A DNA stretch of 64,000 bases from Hydrogenispora ethanolica (GTDB taxonomy: Bacteria > Bacillota > UBA4882 > UBA8346): assembly GCF_004340685.1 (NCBI RefSeq), contig NZ_SLUN01000001.1:186001-250000 (forward strand), written 5' to 3'. How positions within the stretch are numbered: the stretch's first letter is position 1; the number at the start of each line of letters is the position of its first letter. Made by a program: the position numbers and the translations under genes. Of this stretch, positions 23,554 through 32,129 are shown piece by piece. Under the pieces are notes generated by a model. That model did not search any database. It was given only the letters and a program-made list of their open reading frames with translations, and was not told where the DNA came from.

Positions 23554-24383
23554 GCTAACGCCACCTCCTGTTGCCGGAGCTCCTCCAGGGCCTGCCGGTA
23601 TTCGGCCTCGTTCACCTTTTGGGCATGCCATTCGATCCGGTCTTCCATGAAAGAGATCCCCTTGCCCTTGACGGTCCGGGCGATGATCACGTTAGGCCGG
23701 TCGGGCCGCAGGGCGGCGAAGGCGCGCTCGATCGCGGCGAAGTCATGGCCGTCGGTGGGCACCGGGTGGAAGCCGAAGGCCCGGAAGACCGCCGCCAGAT
23801 CCGCCGCGCCGTTGACGTTCCGGGTATAGTCGTCGAGCTGCAGCTGGTTGTCATCGACGATCAGCACCAGACCCGCCAGCTTCAGGCGGCTCTGGAGCCG
23901 GACCGCCTCCCAGACCTGCCCCTCGTCGAGTTCGCCGTCGCCCACCATGACGTAGACGGTGTTTTGGCGCCCCTGTTTCCGGTTTCCCAGCGCGATGCCC
24001 AAGCCGAACGAGTAGCCCTGGCCCAGTGATCCGGTGCTCGCCTCGATTCCCGGCGCCGCGTCCAGCTGGGTATGGCCCTGCAGCCGCGAGCCCAGCTGGC
24101 GGTAGCTGTCCAGTTCGGCGTGGGGGAAGAAGCCCCGCCGCGCCAGCACACTATAATAACCGATGGCGGCGTGGCCCTTGCTCAGGATGAAGCTGTCGCG
24201 CTCCGGCCAGTCCGGCCGCGCCGGATCGAGCCGCATGCGCTGAAAATAGAGGTAGATCAGCAGTTCCACCGCTGAGAACGCGCCGCCCAGATGGCCCGAT
24301 CCCACCGTCTGTTGCACCCGCAGCGCGTCGCGCCGGACTGCGATGGCCAGCCGTTGCAGTTCCTTGATTCTGGTTTCTTCCAT
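23550..24383 (-). CDS. Transketolase, N-terminal (thiamine diphosphate-binding) subunit
   Basis: 277 residues. It contains TVGSGHLGGAFSAVE and the thiamine-diphosphate/Mg motif GDGELDEGQVWEA...DDNQLQLDD. It is the PP-domain half of a two-subunit transketolase and is translationally coupled to the C-terminal subunit. The ATG at 24383 follows GGAGGG. It lies 90 bases downstream of the EIIC gene. Two-subunit transketolases accompany several sugar pathways (for example apulose-4-phosphate cleavage in apiose catabolism), but nothing here fixes the substrate. Confidence 0.9.
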   Translation of the reverse strand: MEETRIKELQRLAIAVRRDALRVQQTVGSGHLGGAFSAVELLIYLYFQRMRLDPARPDWPERDSFILSKGHAAIGYYSVLARRGFFPHAELDSYRQLGSRLQGHTQLDAAPGIEASTGSLGQGYSFGLGIALGNRKQGRQNTVYVMVGDGELDEGQVWEAVRLQSRLKLAGLVLIVDDNQLQLDDYTRNVNGAADLAAVFRAFGFHPVPTDGHDFAAIERAFAALRPDRPNVIIARTVKGKGISFMEDRIEWHAQKVNEAEYRQALEELRQQEVALA

Positions 24384-24473
24384 GTTTCCCTCCAAAAAAC
24401 GGGGGCGCCCATCCCAAACGGTTGGCCGCCCGGGTAGAGGTCCCCCCGTATTTCTCTTCAGCGGCCGATTCGC

Positions 24474-25736
24474 TTAATGGATAAAGATTCGCAGCACATT
24501 GCCGAGCAGGATCCCCACCACGCCGAAGTCGGCGTCGCTGAAGGTGGTGTTGGCGTAGCCCAGGTTCCCCAGGGTCGGCATCAGCAGGATCGGCAGGAAG
24601 GTGATGAGCAGCCCGTGGGCGAAGGCGCCCCAGACCGCCCCCTTGCGGCCGCCGGTGGCGTTGCCGAAGACTCCGGCCGTCGCGCCGCAGAAGAAGTGGG
24701 GCACCACGCCGGGCAGGATCACCGGCGCTTTCAAAAGGATGCAGATGATCATGCCGACGATTCCCCCGACAAAGCTGCTGAGGAAGCCGATGAGCACCGC
24801 GTTGGGCGCGTAGGGGAAGACCACCGGGCAGTCCAGCGCCGGCTTGGCATTGGGCACGATCTTCAGCGCGATCCCTTTGAACGCCGGAACGATCTCGCCG
24901 ATGATCAGGCGCACTCCGGCCAGGATGACATAGACGCCTCCGGCGAAGGTGATGGCTTGCAGCAGCGCGAAGACGATGAAATTCTGGCCGCCGCTGGCCG
25001 TGGTCTCAATGAAATGCTTGCCCGAGGCCAGGGCCACCACCAGATAGAGAATGCCCATGACCAGCGAGATGGCGACCGAGGTATCCCGCAAAAAGGCCAA
25101 GCCTTGCGGGAATTTCAGCTCCTCGGTCGAAGGGGAGTTCTTCCCCAGCAGCCGGCCGACCCAGGCCGAAAGCACATAGCCGACCGTGCCGAAATGTCCG
25201 AACGCCACGTCGTCGATGCCGGTGATCCGGCGCATGGTGGGCTGGGCGATGGCCGGGAAGAAGGCCATGGTGAGCCCGAGAATCAACGATCCCACCACTA
25301 CCAGCGCCGCGCCCTTGATCCCGCCCGCCAGCAGAATGGCAGCGATCATGCAGGCCATGTACAGCGTATGGTGCCCGGTGAGGAAGATGTATTTCAGGGG
25401 GGTAAACCGGGCGATCAGGATATTGGCGGCCATGCCGAAGGTCATAATCAAGGCGGTCTGCTCGCCATACTCCTTCAAAGCCAACGCCACAATGGCCTCA
25501 TTATGGGGTACGATCCCCTTCACCCCGAAACCGTGCAGAAACATCGCGCCAAAGTGGCTCAGGGCGCCGACGGCGATCGCCGCGCCGCCCCCCAGGACCA
25601 AAAAGCCCATGATGGTCTTGATGGTGCCCTTGACGACCTCGGTGCCTTCCTTCTTCTGAGCGACGAGGCCGATCAGCGCGATCAGGCCGACCAGGACCGC
25701 CGGGACACTCAGGATATCCAGGATGACCTTTAACAT
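24474..25736 (-). CDS. PTS ascorbate-type permease EIIC (UlaA/SgaT family)
   Basis: 420 residues, almost entirely hydrophobic with about ten to eleven membrane segments. The composition and landmarks (GHHTLYMACMIAAILLAGG, CPVVFPYAPNAVLIGFLSSF, FFCGATAGVFGNATGG) match the SgaT/UlaA family. It is the membrane channel that imports and phosphorylates L-ascorbate or a related sugar acid or pentose with its EIIB and EIIA partners. The ATG at 25736 follows AGGGA. EIIB is encoded 35 bases upstream. No UlaD/E/F-type enzymes are nearby; a transketolase pair follows instead, so the substrate may not be ascorbate. Confidence 0.92.
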   Translation of the reverse strand: MLKVILDILSVPAVLVGLIALIGLVAQKKEGTEVVKGTIKTIMGFLVLGGGAAIAVGALSHFGAMFLHGFGVKGIVPHNEAIVALALKEYGEQTALIMTFGMAANILIARFTPLKYIFLTGHHTLYMACMIAAILLAGGIKGAALVVVGSLILGLTMAFFPAIAQPTMRRITGIDDVAFGHFGTVGYVLSAWVGRLLGKNSPSTEELKFPQGLAFLRDTSVAISLVMGILYLVVALASGKHFIETTASGGQNFIVFALLQAITFAGGVYVILAGVRLIIGEIVPAFKGIALKIVPNAKPALDCPVVFPYAPNAVLIGFLSSFVGGIVGMIICILLKAPVILPGVVPHFFCGATAGVFGNATGGRKGAVWGAFAHGLLITFLPILLMPTLGNLGYANTTFSDADFGVVGILLGNVLRIFIH

Positions 25737-25771
25737 AGGATTCCCTCCGTTTCGTTTTTTGGCTAGGATGA

Positions 25772-26044
25772 CTACATTTCCGCCAGCGCCTGGCTCAGCT
25801 TGTCGGCCAGCTCCTTCAGGTCGACCATGCTGTTGAGCGAGATGACCTTCCCTCCCGTGGAATTCAACTGCCCCGCGATATCCCGGGTCCCGATGTAGAG
25901 ATCCGCCTTCATGCCCTTGGCCGATGACAGGTCGGAGTGCTCCACGTCCGCCTTGATATGCAGGTCGTCCAGGATCTTCCGGACATTCATGGCAATCATA
26001 AAGCTGCTGCCAAGCCCGCTGCCGCAACAAACCAGGATCTTCAT
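25772..26044 (-). CDS. PTS ascorbate/galactitol-type EIIB
   Basis: 90 residues. MKILVCCGSGLGSSFMIA holds the phosphocysteine loop (Cys6/Cys7 then GSGLGSS) of the EIIB-Sga/Gat family. The rest is the usual alpha/beta Rossmann-like fold (DVEHSDLSSAKG, ADLYIGTRDIAGQL). It takes phosphate from an EIIA domain and passes it to the sugar bound in EIIC. It is a separate cytosolic protein encoded between the regulator/EIIA gene and EIIC. Confidence 0.92.
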   Translation of the reverse strand: MKILVCCGSGLGSSFMIAMNVRKILDDLHIKADVEHSDLSSAKGMKADLYIGTRDIAGQLNSTGGKVISLNSMVDLKELADKLSQALAEM

Positions 26045-26159
26045 TTGTCTTCACCACCCATCGTCATTGGTTGAGCCCGCTTCCGAAAAACCCTATCACC
26101 CCTCCCTCTCCGTTGCTTCGTACCGGCGCGCCGCGCCCGGCCGCCCGGCGGTTCGCCAT

Positions 26160-28292
26160 TCATTGTCCGGCCCGGGAATAGCGGCGGATGATCTCCAGCA
26201 CCGCTTCTTTGTTCTCGGCCTGGCAAACCCGCTCCAGGTCCCCGCTGTTCATCAATAGCTCCATCAGCTGCGAAAGGGCCTTCAAATGGCTTTCATTATC
26301 GGCCGCCGCCAGGGTGATGACCAGTTTGACCGGATCGTTCAGATCATGGCCGAAGCGGACCGGCCGCTCCAGCGTGATCAGGCTCATGGCCAGTTTTTTG
26401 ACGCCATTCTCCGGCCGCGCGTGGGCGAGGACGACCCCGGGCGCAACCACCATATACGGGCCCATTTCGGCGAAGTTCTTGAGAATGCACGTTTCATAAC
26501 ACTCCTCGACCGCGCCCCGGCTGAGCAGCAGCGCCACCCCGCAATGGATCGCCTCCCGCCAATCCCGGCACGCCAGGTTGAGCCGGATCGTATCCTTTGT
26601 CAACAGTTCATTCAGCATCTTGACCGACCTTCTTTTCCCAAAGTCTTCTTGATCCCGTTTCAGTTCGTATAAGAGCTCGTATTGGAGCTGTTGTTCGTCC
26701 CGGATCTCACAGTATTTGGCCACGATATCCAGCAGGCGGCTGACCATGGTCAGCTCCCGTTCCTGGTCGGCCGCGTTATAGCGCCGTTCCAGCCGGCGCT
26801 GGAGTTTCGCATCATCCTCCCGCAACAGCAGCGGACTGACCTTGATATAGTCCTCCCGCGGCCAGCCGGGGATGGTCACGGTGCTGATCACCAGCTCATC
26901 GTCCCGCGTCTCCCGGGAAACCAGATCGCGGCAGGAGACGATATCGACGATCGTCACCTGGTATTTCCGTTCCAACTGGGAAGCGACCAGGGTGGCCGTG
27001 CCGATCCCGGTCCCGCAGACGATGACCGCCCGGACGTTCTGCGGCAGGGGCGCCGCATTTTCGAGCGCCGCGCCGTAGTGCATGGTCAAATAGGAAATCT
27101 CCTGATCGTCGACCGGCTCTCCCAGGTATGCTTCGAGGCGCCGCGCCACCCGGCGGGTGTTTTGAAACAGCCCGGAATAGTTCTTGATGATCTCCTCATA
27201 AATCGGGTTGACCAGTTTCAACTTGAACTTAATCCGGTAAATGGTGGGGCGCAAATGAGTGATCAGGCCGGCGATGATCCGCCCTTTTTTGGGGCCGAAT
27301 TGGACGCCGTAGATTTGCTCCAGCTCCTCGGTCATGCCCAGGACCACCTGGTACAGCTCGTCGCAGGCCCATTCCGGGGCGTTTTCCTTGATAAACTTGG
27401 CGCTCAAGAGATGCAGGGTGATATAATGGATCTCCGTTCGGGGCACCCGCAACGAATAGCGCTCCTCGATCCGGGCCACCAGCCGTTCGGCCGCGCCGTA
27501 AGCCTGGCTGAACTCGGCGTCTTCGTCGAGCTGGAGTTCGGGAAGGTTGACGTTCTTTTGGGAGAGGAGCCGCTTCACCATCACCGCCAGATGGGTGATG
27601 AGATTGCCATAGGCCGTATCGCTGAATTTACGGCCCAGTTCCTGTTCGGCCAGGTTCACCAGCCGGTCCAGGAAGTCCAGATCGATATCGGCAAAGAGCA
27701 GCTGAAACTGGAGGCTGTTCAGCTTGGACCGGGCGGCGTTCTCCTTGAGATAGCTTAAAACCTCGTCCGAGGAGAAGGCCATGGCATTCAGCTCCATGAT
27801 CGCCTCTCGTTTGTCATATTCGGCACCCTCGACCCAGGCTCCGACGCGCTGCTTCCGGACCAGCGCCAGGTTGCGGGCTTTCAGCCAGCCGGCCACCGGG
27901 TCCAGCTCCTTGAGGACGGTGTTTTTGGAAACGCCCAATTCCTTTTGGAAATACTTTAGCTGCAACGGAGCCGCCGTCTGCAACAACTTGGCCTTCAAAT
28001 AGGCCAGGCGTTCTTCCCTGGAATACGAATACTTCTGCGGCGAGCAAGTCTTGACAAAGGAGGCGATCAGCCGGTCCAGCCCTCCCGACTGCGGCAGCTT
28101 GATCCCTTTGTTATGGCGCCGTTCCAGATAGCCGTAGCCGTTTTTCACCAGAAAGCTTTCGATGCGGTCGAGATCATAGCGGATGGCCCGCGCCGTCAAG
28201 CCATATGGCGCCGCGATATCCATGACCGCTACAAAATCGTCTTTTTCCTTCAAAAACCGCAGGATCTCGAGGCAGCGTCCGTTCAGCTCCAT
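26160..28292 (-). CDS. BglG/MtlR-type PTS regulator with C-terminal EIIA domain
   Basis: 710 residues, in order: helix-turn-helix (about 1-60, YGLTARAIRYDLDRIE), second HTH/Mga-like region (about 75-170, GVSKNTVLKEL), PRD1 (about 185-285), PRD2 (about 300-395), EIIB-like domain (VIVCGTGIGTATLVASQLE, about 400-490) and EIIA of the Fru/Mtl/Sga class (about 560-705, with His in GVVLAHARPENGV). It is a transcription activator whose activity is set by PTS phosphorylation. No other EIIA gene exists in the operon, so this EIIA may also feed EIIB and act in transport. ATG at 28292 follows GAGG at 9 bases. Confidence 0.9.
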   Translation of the reverse strand: MELNGRCLEILRFLKEKDDFVAVMDIAAPYGLTARAIRYDLDRIESFLVKNGYGYLERRHNKGIKLPQSGGLDRLIASFVKTCSPQKYSYSREERLAYLKAKLLQTAAPLQLKYFQKELGVSKNTVLKELDPVAGWLKARNLALVRKQRVGAWVEGAEYDKREAIMELNAMAFSSDEVLSYLKENAARSKLNSLQFQLLFADIDLDFLDRLVNLAEQELGRKFSDTAYGNLITHLAVMVKRLLSQKNVNLPELQLDEDAEFSQAYGAAERLVARIEERYSLRVPRTEIHYITLHLLSAKFIKENAPEWACDELYQVVLGMTEELEQIYGVQFGPKKGRIIAGLITHLRPTIYRIKFKLKLVNPIYEEIIKNYSGLFQNTRRVARRLEAYLGEPVDDQEISYLTMHYGAALENAAPLPQNVRAVIVCGTGIGTATLVASQLERKYQVTIVDIVSCRDLVSRETRDDELVISTVTIPGWPREDYIKVSPLLLREDDAKLQRRLERRYNAADQERELTMVSRLLDIVAKYCEIRDEQQLQYELLYELKRDQEDFGKRRSVKMLNELLTKDTIRLNLACRDWREAIHCGVALLLSRGAVEECYETCILKNFAEMGPYMVVAPGVVLAHARPENGVKKLAMSLITLERPVRFGHDLNDPVKLVITLAAADNESHLKALSQLMELLMNSGDLERVCQAENKEAVLEIIRRYSRAGQ

Positions 28293-28398
28293 CTCATCAT
28301 TCCTCGATTGCAATCGGATTTTTACCTAAGTATAACATGGTTTTAACAAATTAATTTTCCAACCATTCCGGAAATTTTAGACTTATATCGTTTAATCT

Positions 28399-28530
28399 AG
28401 CAGCGTTGTGATAAACCCTGTCCGAAGGCCAGGGTGAACACAAAAGCTCAGAGAAGCAAGTGATAAAGTCGATGTTAACATCCTTTTGCAGGTCGAATCG
28501 AAGTGAAAGAGACTTTACCACATGGCTTCT
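28399..28530 (+). repeat. GTGATAAA element, copy a (132 bp)
   Basis: It has a left end AGCGTTGTGATAAA, a central hairpin CCTGTCCGAAGGCCAGG, then CACAAAAGCTCAG, AAGTGATAAAGTC and a right end GACTTTACCACATGGCTT. Ends are inverted repeats. This is the most diverged full-length copy, in the upstream region of the PTS regulator. 28293-28398 and 28531-28655 hold nothing else. Confidence 0.75.
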
Positions 28531-28660
28531 TGCCAAATTGTTACAAAAAACGTCGCATTTCAGCATGGCCCGTCCCAGCGTCAAGCGCGGCTATTCCTAT
28601 CGGTGTGTCGATGTATGTCACAACCGGTTTGATTTAGCGATATGCCGCGCCCAATAAAAT

Positions 28661-28690
28661 AGAACCTTTCGTTTCATTACGAAAGGTTCT
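28661..28690 (-). terminator. Terminator downstream of the PD-(D/E)XK nuclease gene
   Basis: AGAACCTTTCG (28661-28671), 8-base loop, CGAAAGGTTCT (28680-28690). On the minus strand the stem is followed by ATTTTATT. Confidence 0.75.
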
Positions 28691-28740
28691 TGCTCGCCGC
28701 TTGCGCCGTAATGATGAATGAAGGGGCGCCGCTCTCCGGC

Positions 28741-29235
28741 CTACCCCCGGAACGTCTTATTGGCCCAGATCACAAACTCGGCCATGGAAAAGACCTGGAT
28801 ATTCTTGGGTTGCCGCAGCCCGTCCTGGTATAGCCGCTCGCGGGCGGCGCGGCGCAGCCATTCCACCGCCCCCGGCCGGGCGCCCTGGCCGTCGACGATC
28901 AGAATGATATTCGCTTCCGGCATCTTCTCGATGCAATTCAGGTAGAGATAGGGAAACTTCTCGTCGACGCTGCCGGCCGACTGCTGCCATTTGCATTCGA
29001 TCCGGTACTCGCCCCAGCGCCGCGAGACCAGCTTGAACTCGGTCTTGCTCTGCTGGCCGTAGATGTTTTCGAACGGCACGTTGGTCAGGAGCAGATCGTC
29101 GGCCACCCCTTCCAGCAGCGTTCCCTGATATTTGGCATACGGCAGCACCTGAAAGCCTTTCTGTTGCAAGGTCGCGATCACGACCTGCTCCAGGGTCCGG
29201 CCCTGGCTGTTGGCCAATCCGCCCTGCCTGTCCAT
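28741..29235 (-). CDS. PD-(D/E)XK-family endonuclease, probable type II restriction partner
   Basis: 164 residues. The N-terminal helix (GRTLEQVVIATLQQKGFQVLP) is followed by GVADDLLLTN and YRIECKWQQ. The acidic pair and E-x-K spaced this way are the PD-(D/E)XK catalytic core, and the helix-before-core layout is common in restriction enzymes and Holliday-type nucleases. The ATG at 29235 follows GGAGG; a coupled ATG at 29250 overlaps the methylase stop. It directly follows a Dam-type methylase, so a GATC-specific type II restriction role is inferred. It is not recognisably a DpnII, MboI or Sau3AI homologue. Confidence 0.78.
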   Translation of the reverse strand: MDRQGGLANSQGRTLEQVVIATLQQKGFQVLPYAKYQGTLLEGVADDLLLTNVPFENIYGQQSKTEFKLVSRRWGEYRIECKWQQSAGSVDEKFPYLYLNCIEKMPEANIILIVDGQGARPGAVEWLRRAARERLYQDGLRQPKNIQVFSMAEFVIWANKTFRG

Positions 29236-29246
29236 GGTTTCCTCCG

Positions 29247-30047
29247 TCATTCGAAGACCGCCAGCACCTCGGGGACGGCGTTGCGGTTGTCCCCGTTGCA
29301 ACTGATGAAGCGTTGCACCGCAAAGGTCTCGATCCGGGCCTCGCGGTAGATGGTGGCGATAAACTCGTTATAATGGTTGGAAATGAGGGTCACGATCCCC
29401 CGGCGGGCCATGGCCGCGGCCGTTTCGGCCAGCCGGGTCTGGTCGGCCGCGCCGAATCCGCCCGAGCTGTAGGCCGTAAAGTTGGAAGTCCGGGTGAGCG
29501 GCACATAGGGCGGGTCGCAATAGATCACATCGCCCGGTTCGGCGGCGCGCATCATTTCCTCAAAATCGATGCAACTGAAACGGGCCTGCCCGAATTGGTC
29601 GTAAAAGTAGCGCAGCTCCGCCTCGGGAAAATAAGGTTTTTGATAGCGGCCGAAGGGCACGTTGAATTCGCCGCCGGCGTTGTAACGGCAGAGCCCGTTG
29701 TAACCGTGGCGGTTCAGATAGACGAAGAGCGCCGCCCGGACCGCCGGATCCCGCTCGGCGTTGAAAGCCTGGCGCAACTGATAGTAGCGTTCCGGCTGAT
29801 TATTGGCGGCCGTGAAATAGCTCCGGCAAGCGGCGATGAACCCCTCGCCCTCCCGTTGCAACGTCTGATACAGATGGATCAGATCGGGGTTGATGTCATT
29901 GAGCCAATAGGAAGCGTATTCCGTATTCAAAGCCAGGGCGCAGCTGCCGGCGAACGGCTCCAGCAGCCGCCGTCCGGCGGGCAATTGCGCCTTGATCCGC
30001 TCCACCAGCCGGTACTTGCCCCCGGCCCATTTCAAGAAAGGTCTCAT
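29247..30047 (-). CDS. Dam-type DNA adenine N6-methyltransferase
   Basis: 266 residues. SAM-binding motif I is FLKWAGGKYRLVERIKAQLP plus LEPFAGSCALAL; catalytic motif IV is DPPYVPL; SNFTAYSSGGF and NRHGYNGLCRYN complete the alpha-class D12/Dam signature. Members methylate adenine in GATC or close variants. It precedes the nuclease gene with no gap, forming a likely methylase-restriction operon. Upstream, 30433-30592 holds nine GATC sites in 160 bp, next to the presumed promoter. An orphan regulatory methylase is the alternative if the nuclease proves unrelated to restriction. Confidence 0.9.
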   Translation of the reverse strand: MRPFLKWAGGKYRLVERIKAQLPAGRRLLEPFAGSCALALNTEYASYWLNDINPDLIHLYQTLQREGEGFIAACRSYFTAANNQPERYYQLRQAFNAERDPAVRAALFVYLNRHGYNGLCRYNAGGEFNVPFGRYQKPYFPEAELRYFYDQFGQARFSCIDFEEMMRAAEPGDVIYCDPPYVPLTRTSNFTAYSSGGFGAADQTRLAETAAAMARRGIVTLISNHYNEFIATIYREARIETFAVQRFISCNGDNRNAVPEVLAVFE

Positions 30048-30277
30048 CCTGCTATCCCGCTTTCACCGATGGCCCGCAATCCGCATCCGGAAGGAGCGGC
30101 AAACGCCGCGCGCTCCCGGGCCATTTTGCAACACCATCGCATATTGATCAGATTCTAACATACCGGGAAGCTGATTTAAATGATTGACAGCGATTTTTAT
30201 CGCATTCCCGCCATTCCGCCGGGGCATGGGTTAGGGACCCCGGGATGAGCGCCGGGGATGCATCCCCCAATCTTGTC

Positions 30278-30617
30278 GAGGCTTCCCGGAGCTTTGGTCC
30301 TCTTTCCCGAAGGTTCGGGGAAAGCTCCCGAAGCATGGGTCCTTTATCCCGGAACCCCGGTCCTTTATCCAGAAGCCCCGGAGAAGCTTCCCGAAGCCTT
30401 CGGGAAGTTAGGATGACGTTTCGGGAAGAAAGGATCGCAGGATCCTCTGAAAGGATCGTGAGATCCCTTACAAGGATGAAGACCATCCCTGACACGGATG
30501 GAGGCATTCCTTACAAGGATCGCGGGATCCCTTGAAGGATCGAGGCATCCCTAACAAGGATGGCTTTGATCCTGACAAGGATGAAGAAGATCCGAGCTGG
30601 ACCAAGGACCATCCCTG
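30278..30617. repeat. 21-nt degenerate tandem repeat, locus 2, rich in GATC
   Basis: Units of 21 bases start at 30278, 30299, 30320, 30341, 30362, 30383, 30404, 30425 and 30446; beyond that units are 21-22 bases. Early units carry TTCCCGRAG and GGTCCT; later ones carry AAGGATC and GGATCCC. Nine GATC sites lie at 30433-30592. The plus-strand frame would give heptapeptides like SRSxGPL, but there is no convincing start and I do not call it a gene. 30048-30277 and 30618-31040 hold nothing recognisable. Confidence 0.65.
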
Positions 30618-31107
30618 ACACGGCCAAGCAGGGCTTGCCCGGCAGAATAGCATAGCCGGCTTCCAAGACGTCGCAGACCGGGAGCAAGACCCGGCCCCGG
30701 CCGGGAACGGGCCGGTAAATAAGGATGAAGGGGACGGGAAAGAGGATGGACAGCGCGGCCGGAACCATAATCCTGTCCTTTCGGTCCCGCCGCCCGGGAT
30801 CTGCATCGGCCGTGGGAATACTACGATTATCGTCAATCCGGGTATGTTTTTCAACCCCTCAGCCAAAATATGTTCAGCGGGGGACGCTGCCTGGTCCCGG
30901 CCCGGCGCGGGACCAGGAGCCGCGGCCGCGGACCGCGGGGGCTTCGGTTCCGTCAAAAAGGTTTCAAAATCGCAAATTCGCCGCTAAATGCCTAATTGGC
31001 CTGAATTTTTTAACAAAAATGTATTGCAGTTTTCAAATGAATTACCTTTGTTTTTAGCATTCTTACGCTATAATCAATATAAATTTACGTCCTGGGAGAG
31101 TACGCTT

Positions 31108-31323
31108 ATGGGAAAATACCTGCAATTCAACGGCCACCGCTATTTGTTGTTCGGCACCATTCCGATGGCCGACGGCTGGAACAAGATCTATTACTGGGAT
31201 CAGAACGAACCCGGCAAGATCGAGTCCCGGATGGTGATCGGCAAGATCAAAGCCTTATCGCACGCCGAGTTCGAAATGATTGAGACCCAAGATCATTCCG
31301 CCAGCCGGCAGTCTGCCGAATAA
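31108..31323 (+). CDS. Small protein of unknown function (71 aa)
   Basis: The sequence opens MGKYLQFNGHRYLLFGTIPM and continues with a hydrophilic C-terminal half (KIESRMVIGKIKALSHAEFE). There is no signal peptide or cysteine. A good TATAAT lies at 31069-31074, and the ATG at 31108 is preceded by GGGAGAG, so it looks like an independently transcribed gene. The pattern of alternating aromatic and charged residues suggests a small beta-barrel-like fold, but no family is recognised. Confidence 0.6.
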   Translation: MGKYLQFNGHRYLLFGTIPMADGWNKIYYWDQNEPGKIESRMVIGKIKALSHAEFEMIETQDHSASRQSAE

Positions 31324-31424
31324 CCCCGCTTTTCGAATCCCCGGCCAACCAAACGCCGCACTGCGCGGCGGACCCACCCCTCCAAATTTTTCAGAATGCA
31401 CGGACCTGGCGCCGTCAGCCTTTG

Positions 31425-32036
31425 CTAATACAGCATGTTGCCCAACGGCCCGTTCTCATTGATGAGGCTCTGCAGATCATAGACGGAGATGGGAAAATAA
31501 AGGATCCCGTAGACATAGGCCGCCAATTCGTACAACTGGTAGTAGACGACCAGGCTCTTGTCGGCGATGTAATAATCCTGATTGGGCGCGATCCCTCGAT
31601 ACTCCGTCAACAACGGAATCTGCCGCTGCTCGATCTGCCGCCGTACCTGGTCCGAAATGACCCGTACATAATCGCTGCCGGGTTTGAAGAGTTCGGCCAG
31701 GGTGTAGGACTGTCCGGTCTCCACATTGAAGGTCAGCGATTTGACCACCGTCATGCCGTGCGCCCCGCCGGAGTACCAGTAATTGATGATGGCCAGACTC
31801 AGCACGCCGCGTTCATTGGTCTTCAGCTCGTAGGTTCCGGTGATGTCGACATCCTGGTTGCGATCGTAATCCGTCTCGCTGATCAATTGATTGACCAGAC
31901 GCTGAATGGCCTCGTTCATCTGCCGCTGCGCCCTGGAGTTGCGCAGGCCCGCCACCCGCGGATAGGCGAATTTCAAGCGCGGCTTATTCAGAAACTCGGT
32001 TTCGATCCGCACCGGCAAGCTATTTTCCATCATCAT
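31425..32036 (-). CDS. DUF3298/DUF4163-type protein (RsiV/PdaC-like)
   Basis: 203 residues. The region NYWYSGGAHGMTVVKSLTFN is the hallmark of the DUF3298 family, and the preceding half fits DUF4163, as in RsiV anti-sigma factors and PdaC. Unlike those it lacks a membrane anchor or signal peptide: it begins MMMENSLPVRIETEFLNKPR, so it may be cytoplasmic or secreted by a non-classical route. AAGGGA precedes three tandem ATGs (32036-32028), of which the first is given. No sigma factor is adjacent. A ligand-binding role is inferred from the fold only. Confidence 0.75.
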   Translation of the reverse strand: MMMENSLPVRIETEFLNKPRLKFAYPRVAGLRNSRAQRQMNEAIQRLVNQLISETDYDRNQDVDITGTYELKTNERGVLSLAIINYWYSGGAHGMTVVKSLTFNVETGQSYTLAELFKPGSDYVRVISDQVRRQIEQRQIPLLTEYRGIAPNQDYYIADKSLVVYYQLYELAAYVYGILYFPISVYDLQSLINENGPLGNMLY

Positions 32037-32129
32037 CCGTCCCTTCCCGAAATCTCCTACAGTCTATTCGGGAAGTTGGGATTTAGGTACAAAAAGGACC
32101 TTCTCTCATTGTCCTCCGCTTGAGCCTCT

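Noticed and set aside
30245-30535. 96-codon plus-strand frame with heptapeptide repeats (SRSxGPL)
   Set aside because: It results from the 21-nt tandem repeat being a multiple of three; other frames are open too and the start context is poor.
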